DNA from: Hyphomicrobium album
Lineage (GTDB): Bacteria > Pseudomonadota > Alphaproteobacteria > Rhizobiales > Hyphomicrobiaceae
Length of the DNA stretch: 64,000 nucleotides
Assembly: GCF_009708035.1 (NCBI RefSeq)
Contig: NZ_WMBQ01000001.1
Coordinates: forward strand, 2,237,501 to 2,301,500
Direction: 5' to 3'
Under the pieces are notes generated by a model. It worked only from the letters and a program-made list of their open reading frames with translations, searched no databases and was not told the DNA's origin. Position numbers and translations under genes: made by a program. This document shows, in pieces, positions 8,151 through 15,825 of this stretch. The first letter of the stretch is position 1, and the number at the start of each line of letters is the position of its first letter.

Positions 8151-9089
8151 TTACTGGAACAGACGCAGGATGCTCTGGCTCGAGCCGTTGGCGATGCTGA
8201 GCGCCTGGATGCCAAGTTGCTGCTTCACCTGCAGCGCCTGCAAGCGCGTCGACTCTTCATTCATGTCGGCATCGACGAGCTGGCTGATGCCGCCTTCGAT
8301 GGCGTCCATGAGGCTGGAGACGAACGACGTCTGGATCTCGATGCGTGCCTTGGCGGCACCGAGCGCCGTCGCACCGGCGGCCATCTCGGTGATCGCGCGG
8401 TCGGCGCCCTTGATGTAGCCGTCGAGGATGGCGAGGTCGGCGGTGCTGTCGGTCAACGCCGAAATGTTGAGCGCCGCGATGGTGAAGGTACCGGCGGGGT
8501 CCACCACACCGGTCGTTGCGTTACGCGTGCTATCGAGGATGCCGCTGGCGGCAGCGTTGGCGTCGAACAGCACCATCGAACCGGTATTGACGGAAATCGT
8601 CTGCACCGAAATGGCGCCGCCGGCACGGCTGATCGAGGAGACGATGCTCTTCGTGGCGTTGTAGCCGGCCGCGCTCGAATCGACGGAGAGCCAATTCTGG
8701 CCCTGCAGCGTCGCCGCGCCGGCCATGCCGGTCAGCTGCGCTTGCAGTTCGGTGACTTCTGTCTGGATCTTGGCGCGGTCGAGGCCGGGCTGCGCCGCGG
8801 CGACGAGCTTGTCCTTGATCTTGGTGACGATGTTCTTCGCCTCGTCGAGGGCCGTGTAGGCCACGTCGACGAAGGCGGCGCCAAGGCCGAGGGCGTCCTG
8901 CACGGTGGAGAGTGAAGAGTTGTCGGACTTCATCGTGGTCGCGATCGACCAGTAGGCAGCGTTGTCGGCGGCGGTCGCGACGCGCAGGCCCGTCGAGATG
9001 CGTTCCTGGGTTTGCGTGAGCGCCGAGTTGGTAGCCGTCAGCGACCGCAATGCAGTCATTGCGGCGACGTTGGTGTTGATACTAGCCAT
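8151..9089 (-). CDS. Flagellin, tandem copy 1
   Basis: This 312-residue flagellin has the conserved N-terminal D0/D1 helix (MASINTNVAAMTALRSL, RISTGLRVATAADNAAYW) and C-terminal D1/D0 helix (GISQLVDADMNEESTRLQALQVKQQLGIQALSIANGSS...). The short middle region means the outer domains are small. It is the filament subunit exported by the flagellar apparatus. It is nearly identical to copies 2 and 4 and differs mainly at a few middle positions. The ATG at 9089 fits all flagellin starts; the frame upstream covers the conserved leader and is not coding. It has its own leader element and terminator. Confidence 0.95.
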   Translation of the reverse strand: MASINTNVAAMTALRSLTATNSALTQTQERISTGLRVATAADNAAYWSIATTMKSDNSSLSTVQDALGLGAAFVDVAYTALDEAKNIVTKIKDKLVAAAQPGLDRAKIQTEVTELQAQLTGMAGAATLQGQNWLSVDSSAAGYNATKSIVSSISRAGGAISVQTISVNTGSMVLFDANAAASGILDSTRNATTGVVDPAGTFTIAALNISALTDSTADLAILDGYIKGADRAITEMAAGATALGAAKARIEIQTSFVSSLMDAIEGGISQLVDADMNEESTRLQALQVKQQLGIQALSIANGSSQSILRLFQ

Positions 9090-9157
9090 TGAGGTTTGTC
9101 CCTGGGTTACTCGAGCACAGAAGCGGGGGACATACCGGGTTGCCGGCATGACAGGAC

Positions 9158-9188
9158 GGCATCATGCCTTTGGGCAAACGGGGCCCAA
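9158..9188 (-). promoter_or_regulatory. Conserved flagellin leader element (dyad plus hairpin), copy 1
   Basis: Read on the minus strand, a hairpin with six-base arms (TTGGGC / GCCCAA, loop of 7) at 9170-9188 is followed by the dyad GGCATGATGCC at 9158-9168. The hairpin edge lies 81 bases before the ATG. The same block precedes all four flagellins. It could be a 5' leader structure or an operator. Confidence 0.6.
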
Positions 9189-9345
9189 CCTGTCATGGCT
9201 TAAGGCTTAAAGAATAATGGTTGCTGGACTGCTAACGGTGCCAGCTGGGCGAGCATAGCGATGTGGTGTCTTCAAGAGACGGCTAACACCGGCTGAAGTT
9301 TCGCACGCCCTTTGCATCGTGTTCGGTTGATTGCTGCCGCGCGAT

Positions 9346-9378
9346 AAAAGGGCCAAGCCCGCTCGGGGGCTTGGCCTT
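9346..9378 (-). terminator. Rho-independent terminator after flagellin 2
   Basis: Ten-base arms (GGCCAAGCCC / GGGCTTGGCC) flank a six-base loop, followed on the minus strand by CTTTT. It sits 22 bases after the stop of flagellin copy 2. The stem closely resembles the terminators after copies 1 and 3. Confidence 0.82.
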
Positions 9379-9400
9379 GTTGTCTAACGGGCGCCGTCTG

Positions 9401-10339
9401 TTACTGGAACAGACGCAGGATGCTCTGGCTCGAGCCGTTGGCGATCGAGAGCGCCTGGATGCCAAGTTGCTGCTTCACCTGCAGCGCCTGCAAGCGCGTC
9501 GATTCTTCGTTCATGTCGGCGTCGACGAGCTGGCTGATGCCGCCTTCGATTGCGTCCATGAGACTAGAGACGAACGACGTCTGGATCTCGATGCGCGCCT
9601 TGGCGGCACCGAGCGCCGTCGCACCGGCGGCCATCTCGGTGATCGCCCGGTCGGCGCCCTTGATGTAGCCGTCGAGGATGGCGAGGTCGGCGGTGCTGTC
9701 GGTCAGCGCCGAGATGTTGAGCGCTGCGATGGTGAACGTACCGGCGGGGTCCACCACACCGGTCGCTGCGTTACGCGTGCTATCGAGGATGCCGCTGGCG
9801 GCAGCGTTGGCGTCGAACAGCACCATCGAGGCGGTATTGACGGAAATCGTCTGCACCGAAATGGCGCCGCCGGCACGGCTGATCGAGGAGACGATGCTCT
9901 TCGTGGCGTTGTAGCCGGCAGCGCTGGAGTCAACCGACAGCCAGTTCTGGCCCTGCAGTGTCGCGGCGCCGGCCATGCCGGAGAGCTGAGCCTGCAGCTC
10001 GGTGACTTCCGTCTGGATCTTGGCGCGGTCGAGGCCGGGCTGCGCCGCGGCGACGAGCTTGTCCTTGATCTTGGTGACGATGTTCTTCGCCTCGTCGATG
10101 GCGGTGTAGGCCACGTCGACGAAGGCGGCGCCGAGGCCGAGGGCGTCCTGCACCGTGGAGAGGGCCGAGTTGTCCGACTTCATCGTGGTCGCGATCGACC
10201 AGTAGGCGGCGTTGTCGGCGGCGGTGGCGACGCGCAGGCCCGTCGAGATGCGTTCCTGGGTTTGCGTGAGCGCCGAGTTGGTAGCCGTCAGCGACCGCAA
10301 TGCGGTCATTGCGGCGACGTTGGTGTTGATACTAGCCAT
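9401..10339 (-). CDS. Flagellin, tandem copy 2
   Basis: This 312-residue flagellin has the same N- and C-terminal helices as copy 1 and an almost identical middle region. The product is a filament subunit. It starts at the ATG at 10339 (MASINTN). A well-placed AGGGA lies about ten bases upstream, as in the other copies. It has its own leader element and terminator, so each flagellin is probably an independent transcription unit. The high identity with copy 1 points to recent duplication or gene conversion. Confidence 0.95.
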   Translation of the reverse strand: MASINTNVAAMTALRSLTATNSALTQTQERISTGLRVATAADNAAYWSIATTMKSDNSALSTVQDALGLGAAFVDVAYTAIDEAKNIVTKIKDKLVAAAQPGLDRAKIQTEVTELQAQLSGMAGAATLQGQNWLSVDSSAAGYNATKSIVSSISRAGGAISVQTISVNTASMVLFDANAAASGILDSTRNAATGVVDPAGTFTIAALNISALTDSTADLAILDGYIKGADRAITEMAAGATALGAAKARIEIQTSFVSSLMDAIEGGISQLVDADMNEESTRLQALQVKQQLGIQALSIANGSSQSILRLFQ

Positions 10340-10407
10340 TGAGGTTTGTCCCTGGAATTGGCCGAATTTTGGGGGGACATACCGGGTCGCAGCCGGCACA
10401 ACAGTTC

Positions 10408-10438
10408 GGCATCATGCCCTTGGGCGAACGGCGCCCAA
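10408..10438 (-). promoter_or_regulatory. Conserved flagellin leader element, copy 2
   Basis: The hairpin at 10420-10438 has perfect seven-base arms (TTGGGCG / CGCCCAA) with a five-base loop. It is followed on the minus strand by the dyad GGCATGATGCC at 10408-10418. The edge is 81 bases before the ATG, exactly as in copies 1 and 4. Confidence 0.62.
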
Positions 10439-10556
10439 CCTGTCATCGACTTACCCTTAAGCAACGCCGGTTGCAGTTTGATTAACGAGACCTTGCGGAA
10501 CGGATCGATTCAGTCCACCGACGCGAAGAAGGCGATCTCAATTCCTCCCGAGCCCC

Positions 10557-10596
10557 CAAAAGAAAAAGGCCAAGCCCTCGGAGAGGTCTTGGCCTT
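10557..10596 (-). terminator. Rho-independent terminator after flagellin 3
   Basis: Nine-base arms (AAGGCCAAG / CTTGGCCTT) flank a 13-base loop and are followed on the minus strand by a T-rich run interrupted by one C. It lies about 22 bases after the stop of flagellin copy 3. Confidence 0.83.
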
Positions 10597-10618
10597 GTTG
10601 TCTAACGGGCGCGGTCTG

Positions 10619-11584
10619 TTACTGGAACAGACGCAGGATGCTCTGGCTCGAGCCGTTGGCGATCGAGAGCGCCTGGATGCCAAGTTGCTGCTTCACCTGC
10701 AGCGCCTGCAAGCGCGTCGATTCCTCGTTCATGTCGGCGTCGACGAGCTGGCTGATGCCGCCTTCGATTGCGTCCATGAGGCTGGAGACGAACGACGTCT
10801 GGATCTCGATGCGCGCCTTGGCGGCACCGAGTGCCGTCGCGCCGGCGGCCATCTCGGTGATCGCCCGGTCGGCGCCCTTGATGTAGCCGTCGAGGGTGGC
10901 GAGGTCGGCCGTGCTGTCGGTCAGCGCCGAGATGTTGATGTTGGCGAGTCGGAAGTCAGTGGCGGCGGGAACAGCTGGCTGCACGGCATAGATCGCACCC
11001 GTCGTTCCGTTGCGATAGCCGTCTAGGATGCCGACACCGGCCACTGCCGCGTTCGAATCGAACAGCACCATCGAGCTGGTATTGATGGAGATCGTCTGGA
11101 CCGAGATGGCGCCGCCGGCACGGCTGATCGATGACACAATTTGCTTGGTGGCGTTGTAGCCGGCCGCGCTCGAGTCGACGGACAGCCAGTTCTGGCCCTG
11201 CAGCGTCGCCGCGCCAGACATGCCGCCCAGCTGCGCCTGCAGCTCGGTGACTTCCGTCTGGATCTTGGCGCGGTCGAGGCCGGGCTGAGCGGCGGCGACG
11301 AGCTTGTCCTTGATCTTGGTGACGATGTTCTTCGCCTCGTCAAGGGCCGTGTAGGCCACGTCGACGAAGGCGGCGCCGAGCCCGAGGGCATCCTGCACGG
11401 TGGAGAGGGCAGAGTTGTCCGACTTCATCGTGGTCGCGATCGACCAGTAGGCAGCGTTGTCGGCGGCGGTCGCGACGCGCAGGCCCGTCGAGATGCGTTC
11501 CTGGGTTTGCGTGAGCGCCGAGTTTGTAGCCGTCAGCGACCGCAATGCGGTCATTGCGGCGACGTTGGTGTTGATACTAGCCAT
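10619..11584 (-). CDS. Flagellin, tandem copy 3 with divergent central segment
   Basis: This 321-residue flagellin has terminal helices nearly identical to the neighbours. The middle segment (about residues 180-225) is longer and different, including NGTTGAIYAVQPAVPAATDF where the other copies have a short segment with VVDPAGTFTIA. This region should be surface-exposed in the filament. The ATG at 11584 starts MASINTN. Leader element and terminator are present. It is probably a filament subunit of distinct surface character, or a minor one. Confidence 0.95.
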   Translation of the reverse strand: MASINTNVAAMTALRSLTATNSALTQTQERISTGLRVATAADNAAYWSIATTMKSDNSALSTVQDALGLGAAFVDVAYTALDEAKNIVTKIKDKLVAAAQPGLDRAKIQTEVTELQAQLGGMSGAATLQGQNWLSVDSSAAGYNATKQIVSSISRAGGAISVQTISINTSSMVLFDSNAAVAGVGILDGYRNGTTGAIYAVQPAVPAATDFRLANINISALTDSTADLATLDGYIKGADRAITEMAAGATALGAAKARIEIQTSFVSSLMDAIEGGISQLVDADMNEESTRLQALQVKQQLGIQALSIANGSSQSILRLFQ

Positions 11585-11648
11585 GTGTGGTTGTCCCTGG
11601 GATTAGCTAATTTTTGGGGGACATACCGGATTGCCGGCACAACAGTTC

Positions 11649-11679
11649 GGCATCATGCCCTTGGGCGAACGGCGCCCAA
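11649..11679 (-). promoter_or_regulatory. Conserved flagellin leader element, copy 3
   Basis: The hairpin at 11661-11679 (arms TTGGGCG / CGCCCAA, five-base loop) is followed by the dyad GGCATGATGCC at 11649-11659. The edge is 77 bases before the ATG. The flanking upstream sequence, including TTTGATTAACGAGACCTTGC, is shared with the region upstream of copy 2. Confidence 0.62.
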
Positions 11680-11761
11680 CCTGTCATCGACTTACCCTTA
11701 AGCGACGCCGGTTGCAGTTTGATTAACGAGACCTTGCTCGTATCAACCCGCCGACGAGGAA

Positions 11762-11788
11762 GGCCATGCTCGTCGAGAGCATTGGCCC
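11762..11788 (-). terminator. Imperfect hairpin after flagellin 4
   Basis: GGCCATGCTC pairs with GAGCATTGGCC with one bulged base. Placement matches the other flagellin terminators, about 25 bases past the stop, but no T run follows. It may be a weak or degenerate terminator. Confidence 0.4.
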
Positions 11789-11813
11789 CTCCGGCGTCTT
11801 GCCTATCGATTCC

Positions 11814-12755
11814 TTACTGCTGGAACAGACGCAGGATGCTCTGGCTCGAGCCGTTGGCGATGCTGAGCGCCTGGATGCCGAGTTGCTGCTTCACCTGCAG
11901 CGCCTGCAGCTTCGTCGATTCCTCGTTCATGTCGGCATCGACCAGCTGGCTGATGCCGCCCTCGATGGCGTCCATGAGCGAGTCGACGAACGACTGCTGG
12001 ATCTCGATGCGCGCCTTGGCGGCACCGAGCGCCGTCGCGCCGGCGGCCATCTCGGTGATCGCCCGGTCGGCGCCCTTGATGTAGCCGTCGAGGATGGCGA
12101 GATCGGCCGTGCTGTCGGTCAACGCCGAGATGTTGAGCGTCGCGATGGTGAAGGTACCGGCGGGGTCCACCACACCTGTCGTTGCGTTACGCGTGCTGTC
12201 CAGGATGCCGCTGGCGGCAGCGTTCGTATCGAACAGCACCATGGCCCCGGTGTTGATGGAGATCGTCTGCACCGAAATGGAGCCGCCGGCACGGCTGATC
12301 GATGAGACGATATTCTTGACGGCGTTGTAGCCGGCAACGCTCGAATCGACGGAAAGCCAGTTCTGGCCCTGCAGCGTTGCCGCACCGGCCATGCCGGAGA
12401 GCTGCGCCTGCAGCTCGGTGATTTCCGTCTGGATCTTGGCGCGGTCGAGGCCGGGCTGCGCCGCGGCGACGAGCTTGTCCTTGATCTTGGTGACGATGTT
12501 CTTCGCCTGGTCGATGGCGGTGTAGGCCACGTCGACGGTGGCAGCGCCAAGACCGAGCGCGTCCTGCACCGTGGAGAGCGCAGAGTTGTCCGACTTCATC
12601 GTGGTCGCGATCGACCAGTAGGCGGCGTTGTCGGCGGCGGTCGCGACGCGCAGGCCGGTCGAGATGCGGTCCTGGGTTTGCGTGAGGGCCTGATTGGTTG
12701 CCGTCAGCGACCGCAACGCGGTCATTGCGGCGACGTTGGTGTTGATACTGGCCAT
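11814..12755 (-). CDS. Flagellin, tandem copy 4
   Basis: This 313-residue flagellin is slightly more divergent than copies 1 and 2. It has NQALTQTQDRISTG in the N-terminal helix, a different D1 turn (FVDSLMDAIEGG, ESTKLQALQ) and a doubled Gln at the end (LRLFQQ). The middle segment is like copies 1 and 2. It begins at the ATG at 12755 and is the first flagellin gene after fliP. It is probably the oldest branch of the tandem array. It has its own leader element. Confidence 0.95.
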   Translation of the reverse strand: MASINTNVAAMTALRSLTATNQALTQTQDRISTGLRVATAADNAAYWSIATTMKSDNSALSTVQDALGLGAATVDVAYTAIDQAKNIVTKIKDKLVAAAQPGLDRAKIQTEITELQAQLSGMAGAATLQGQNWLSVDSSVAGYNAVKNIVSSISRAGGSISVQTISINTGAMVLFDTNAAASGILDSTRNATTGVVDPAGTFTIATLNISALTDSTADLAILDGYIKGADRAITEMAAGATALGAAKARIEIQQSFVDSLMDAIEGGISQLVDADMNEESTKLQALQVKQQLGIQALSIANGSSQSILRLFQQ

Positions 12756-12823
12756 GTGAGGCTGTCCCTGATGTTTGCCTATTTTTCGTGGGACATACCG
12801 GGGTGCTGCCGGCAAGACAGGAC

Positions 12824-12854
12824 GGCATCATGCCTTTGGGCGAGTCGCGCCCAA
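12824..12854 (-). promoter_or_regulatory. Conserved flagellin leader element, copy 4
   Basis: The hairpin at 12836-12854 has the same seven-base arms as copies 2 and 3 but an unrelated five-base loop, and the dyad lies at 12824-12834. The edge is 81 bases before the ATG. A kept stem with a changed loop is what selection on structure would produce. Confidence 0.62.
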
Positions 12855-12901
12855 CCTGTCATCAACTCGTTCTCAACCAAAGCGATTGGGCTGGCGACAT
12901 T

Positions 12902-13696
12902 TTACGCAAAGGATCGGATGAGCCCTCCGACGAGCAGGTTCCAGCCGTCTATCAGCACGAAGAACAGTATCTTGAACGGTAGAGAGATGACGGTCGGAGG
13001 CAGCATCATCATGCCCATCGACATCGTCAGAGTTGCAACGATCAGATCGATGACCAGGAACGGCAGAACCATGAGAAACCCGATCTCAAATCCGCGCCTG
13101 AGCTCGGAGATCATGAATGCGGGTATGAGGACGCGCATTTCGAGATTGGCCTCGTCCGTCTTGGGAGGAGTGGGAGGCGGAGGCGGCGCGGCGTCGCCCT
13201 CAGTCTTGTTCTGCTTCGCCCAGAGGGTTTCGTGAGCGAGGTCATTGAAGAGCTTTAGATCCTTGTCACGCACATTGGCGAGCATGAAAGCGCGAAAAGG
13301 GGCGGTGATGCGCTCGTAGGCCTCCGCCTCCGTGATCTTATTCTCCATGAGGGGCGCGACGCCCCCCTGCCAGGCCCGATCGAAGGTCGGCGCCATGACG
13401 TAGAGAGTCATGAACAGCGCCAGGCTGATGAGGATCAAGTTGGCTGGGGTCGTCTGCAGACCTATCCCGGCCCTCAAGAACGACAGTGCAATCACGAATC
13501 GCGTGAAGCACGTCACCATGATGAGAATTCCCGGCGCGACCGACAGCACCGTAATCAAGAGAACGAGCTGGACGATCCGGCCTGCGGCCGATGCATCACC
13601 CGGCGGCATGATTGAGTCCAGGCTCGGCAACTGCTGGGCCGCGACCTGCACAGAACTCAGCAGCAGGAGGCAGACGATGAGGAGACCTCTTTTCAT
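12902..13696 (-). CDS. fliP: Flagellar export gate protein FliP
   Basis: This 264-residue protein has a cleavable signal peptide (MKRGLLIVCLLLLSSVQVAAQ), a long hydrophobic segment containing FTRFVIALSFLRAGIG and TTPANLILISLALFMT, a periplasmic domain, and the final pair of membrane helices (FEIGFLMVLPFLVIDLIVATLTMSMGMMML..., LPFKILFFVLIDGW). FliP pentamers form the core of the type III export channel with FliQ and FliR. A Pro-rich insert (PPPPPTPPK) near residue 170 is a local peculiarity. The ATG overlaps the fliL stop by four bases. Confidence 0.96.
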   Translation of the reverse strand: MKRGLLIVCLLLLSSVQVAAQQLPSLDSIMPPGDASAAGRIVQLVLLITVLSVAPGILIMVTCFTRFVIALSFLRAGIGLQTTPANLILISLALFMTLYVMAPTFDRAWQGGVAPLMENKITEAEAYERITAPFRAFMLANVRDKDLKLFNDLAHETLWAKQNKTEGDAAPPPPPTPPKTDEANLEMRVLIPAFMISELRRGFEIGFLMVLPFLVIDLIVATLTMSMGMMMLPPTVISLPFKILFFVLIDGWNLLVGGLIRSFA

Positions 13697-14202
13697 TCGA
13701 TGATCAATCCTTGAATGACGAGCTCCTGCACTCGACCGTTGCTGCGCACGCGCACGCGGTCGTTCAAATCCTCACTCAGATGCTGGAAGCCGATCGCTCC
13801 CTCTATCTGCGCTACCGAAACCGTGCGTAGAAAGCCGACGATATCTTCCGAGATGCGGGCGGCGAGCGCGTCTGCGTCTTTAGGATTGTCATGGAAGACG
13901 AGAGACGCCTCGAGGCGGATCCAGACAGGCGGGCTCCCTGCCAAGTTCGTCACGATCGGCGTCATGGTTCTCAGATTCGCACTGTCCACGTGCTGTAGCC
14001 CGCCGAGCAGCGGCGGCGGCTCAACTCCCTTGCTTGCCACGGTCTCCTGCGCGCTGGAGAGAATTCGCAGGCCGGATAGAAACCCGACGCCTGCTGCCGC
14101 CAGCGTCAGCGCGGCGACGATGAGGATAAAGTGGAACGTGGAAAGTTGCCGGGGGGGTGTCTTGCCCTCAGCTACACTTCCTTCTTCGTTGGCTGTCGTC
14201 AT
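13693..14202 (-). CDS. fliL: Flagellar basal-body protein FliL
   Basis: This 169-residue protein has a short cytoplasmic N terminus, one membrane helix (FHFILIVAALTLAAAGVGFL) and a periplasmic stomatin-like domain ending in strands typical of FliL (DLNDRVRVRSNGRVQELVIQGLIIE). FliL surrounds and supports the stator units. It sits between flgH and fliP. A second, weaker FliL-like protein is encoded at 28713-29204. Confidence 0.86.
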   Translation of the reverse strand: MTTANEEGSVAEGKTPPRQLSTFHFILIVAALTLAAAGVGFLSGLRILSSAQETVASKGVEPPPLLGGLQHVDSANLRTMTPIVTNLAGSPPVWIRLEASLVFHDNPKDADALAARISEDIVGFLRTVSVAQIEGAIGFQHLSEDLNDRVRVRSNGRVQELVIQGLIIE

Positions 14203-14215
14203 CCCAAGCGACCGA

Positions 14216-14935
14216 TCACCAGGGGAACACGTTGTCGACCAGCTGCTGCCCCCAAGGCGGCTGCTGAACCTCCATCAGGCGTCCGCGACCGCCGTAAGCG
14301 ATGCGGGCCTCGGCGATCTTCTCGTAGGCGATCGAGTTGTCGGCGGAGATATCGACTGGACGCACGATACCGGCGACGTTCAACACGCGCATTTCGAAAT
14401 TGACGCGCACCTCCTGCGACCCGCTGATGACGAGGTTGCCGTTCGGGAGGACATCGGAGACGACGGCGGCAACGAGGAGATCGATCTTCTCAGAGCGTTC
14501 GATCCCGCCCTCGCTCTTGGTCTTGGTCTGGGAGTCTGCGCTTGCGCCCAATTCGCCCCCGTTCGCGATCGTGATGTCGCTTGAAGTGGCGCCATAGGTA
14601 AAGCCGAGGTCGAGCGAGTTAGACGCATCGCGCTTGCGCTCCGAATCGTTGGCGAGCGAAGCCCTGTCCTTCATGAAGATCTTGACCGTGACGGTATCGC
14701 CGATCCTCCTCGCGCGCAGATCGGAAAAGAGATCCGCGCGGGAATCCTGCCAAATTGAGTTGTTGCCCCGATAGGTCGGTTCCGGCGCCGGCTCGCTGAT
14801 CATCGCGACCCTCTTAGGCACGAGACCACTGCCCACCGGCGTCATGTGCGGCTCGCGATTGAAATCGCGCACGTCGACCGCGCATGCGGTCAACAGAGCT
14901 ACAAGCAGAGGGCAAATGGCGATCCTTGCGATCAT
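14216..14935 (-). CDS. flgH: Flagellar L-ring lipoprotein FlgH
   Basis: This 239-residue protein has a lipoprotein signal peptide with lipobox LLTAC, so the mature N-terminal Cys is lipidated in the outer membrane. The FlgH pattern follows: SIWQDSRADLFSDLRARRIGDTVTVKI, a Ser/Asn-rich middle, and the ending NTIAYEKIAEARIAYGGRG-like segment with QPPWGQQLVDNVFPW. FlgH builds the outer-membrane bushing for the rod. Its start overlaps motE by four bases. Confidence 0.95.
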   Translation of the reverse strand: MIARIAICPLLVALLTACAVDVRDFNREPHMTPVGSGLVPKRVAMISEPAPEPTYRGNNSIWQDSRADLFSDLRARRIGDTVTVKIFMKDRASLANDSERKRDASNSLDLGFTYGATSSDITIANGGELGASADSQTKTKSEGGIERSEKIDLLVAAVVSDVLPNGNLVISGSQEVRVNFEMRVLNVAGIVRPVDISADNSIAYEKIAEARIAYGGRGRLMEVQQPPWGQQLVDNVFPW

Positions 14936-15825
14936 GACCTGCCCTCAGGGGAGTCGGCGCGTTGAGGCGCGTACCCAGTTGGTGGCGCAGCCGCGGCGCC
15001 CGCGGGACCCCCGTTCGGCTTCGGCGCCCGCACGGCGCCGGCAATCGTAGCCGTCAGCCGTGCCGCCTTTTCCGGCGCCATCTCGTTCAAGATGGCGCTC
15101 GCGTTTTGTGGCTCGAGCTTCACCAAGAGCGCGGCCGCCGTTTCCTCGTCCATGGCAGCGAGCTGCAGCGAAGCCGCGTCGGGCTCCATTTGGGTGTAGA
15201 TCTTCACCAGCGAGGCCGTGGCGCGTTTCAGGAACTGGTCGCGCCGGTCGACCCAGACCTTGTACTCCGCGGTCTTCACCTCCAACGCGGTTATTCGATA
15301 GCCGATCGCCTTTTCGGCTTCGGCAAGCTTCGCCCTCTGCAAAGCGATGCGTGCTTCCGCCGCCGTACCGGCGATGTTGGCGCAATACCCGCGCGCAAGA
15401 TCGGAGCCTTGACCGTCCACCGTACCGGTGATCAACGCGTCGGGCGGCGCATCTCCCTCCTCGGCGAACAACCGGGCCGAGTCGGCTGGCGACAGCATCC
15501 GTTTCGATTCGATAGCATCGAAGGAGCCCGTGATGATGTCGCTTGTATTGCTCGGCGTAGGAACGGGTGGGGCGTTTGCCGAAAGCGGAACGGCCACCGC
15601 CGCCTCGTTCGTCCTCGCAGCCGACTTCTTTATTGTCGCCGGCTTCGGGTGAGGCATCGGCGGCACCGATGTCTCAAATAGAGGGCTCTCTGCAGTGCTC
15701 GCTTTGGCTACTACCGGCGCCCAACCTTGGTCCGCAGCAAGCGACGAGGTCGGCACGAGCATGCCCATTAGGAAAAGCCCCCCTGCTGCGAGAAAGATTG
15801 GGCACCAGCTAGCGTGGTCCATCAT
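14932..15825 (-). CDS. motE: MotE-like periplasmic motility protein
   Basis: This 297-residue protein has an N-terminal hydrophobic export segment, a Pro/Ala-rich linker, a helical region (AEARIALQRAKLAEAEKAIGYRITALEVKTAEYK) and a MgtE-N-like helical domain (AAMDEETAAALLVKLEPQNASAILNEMAPEKAARL). In Sinorhizobium, MotE is a periplasmic factor that stabilises and folds MotC. Its place between flgI and flgH is the usual rhizobial order. The two ends overlap the neighbours by four bases. Confidence 0.82.
   Translation of the reverse strand: MMDHASWCPIFLAAGGLFLMGMLVPTSSLAADQGWAPVVAKASTAESPLFETSVPPMPHPKPATIKKSAARTNEAAVAVPLSANAPPVPTPSNTSDIITGSFDAIESKRMLSPADSARLFAEEGDAPPDALITGTVDGQGSDLARGYCANIAGTAAEARIALQRAKLAEAEKAIGYRITALEVKTAEYKVWVDRRDQFLKRATASLVKIYTQMEPDAASLQLAAMDEETAAALLVKLEPQNASAILNEMAPEKAARLTATIAGAVRAPKPNGGPAGAAAAPPTGYAPQRADSPEGRS

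Noticed and set aside
8043-10342. Long plus-strand open frames antisense to the flagellins (8043-8915, 9371-10342)
   Set aside because: They are shadow frames of highly biased flagellin codons and recur at the same place in each copy; they look Arg/Gly/His-rich, with no protein family pattern.
8092-11788. Repeated GGCCAAG hairpins as a mobile or repeat element
   Set aside because: They sit just after flagellin stops, and three have T runs, so they are transcription terminators copied with the genes.
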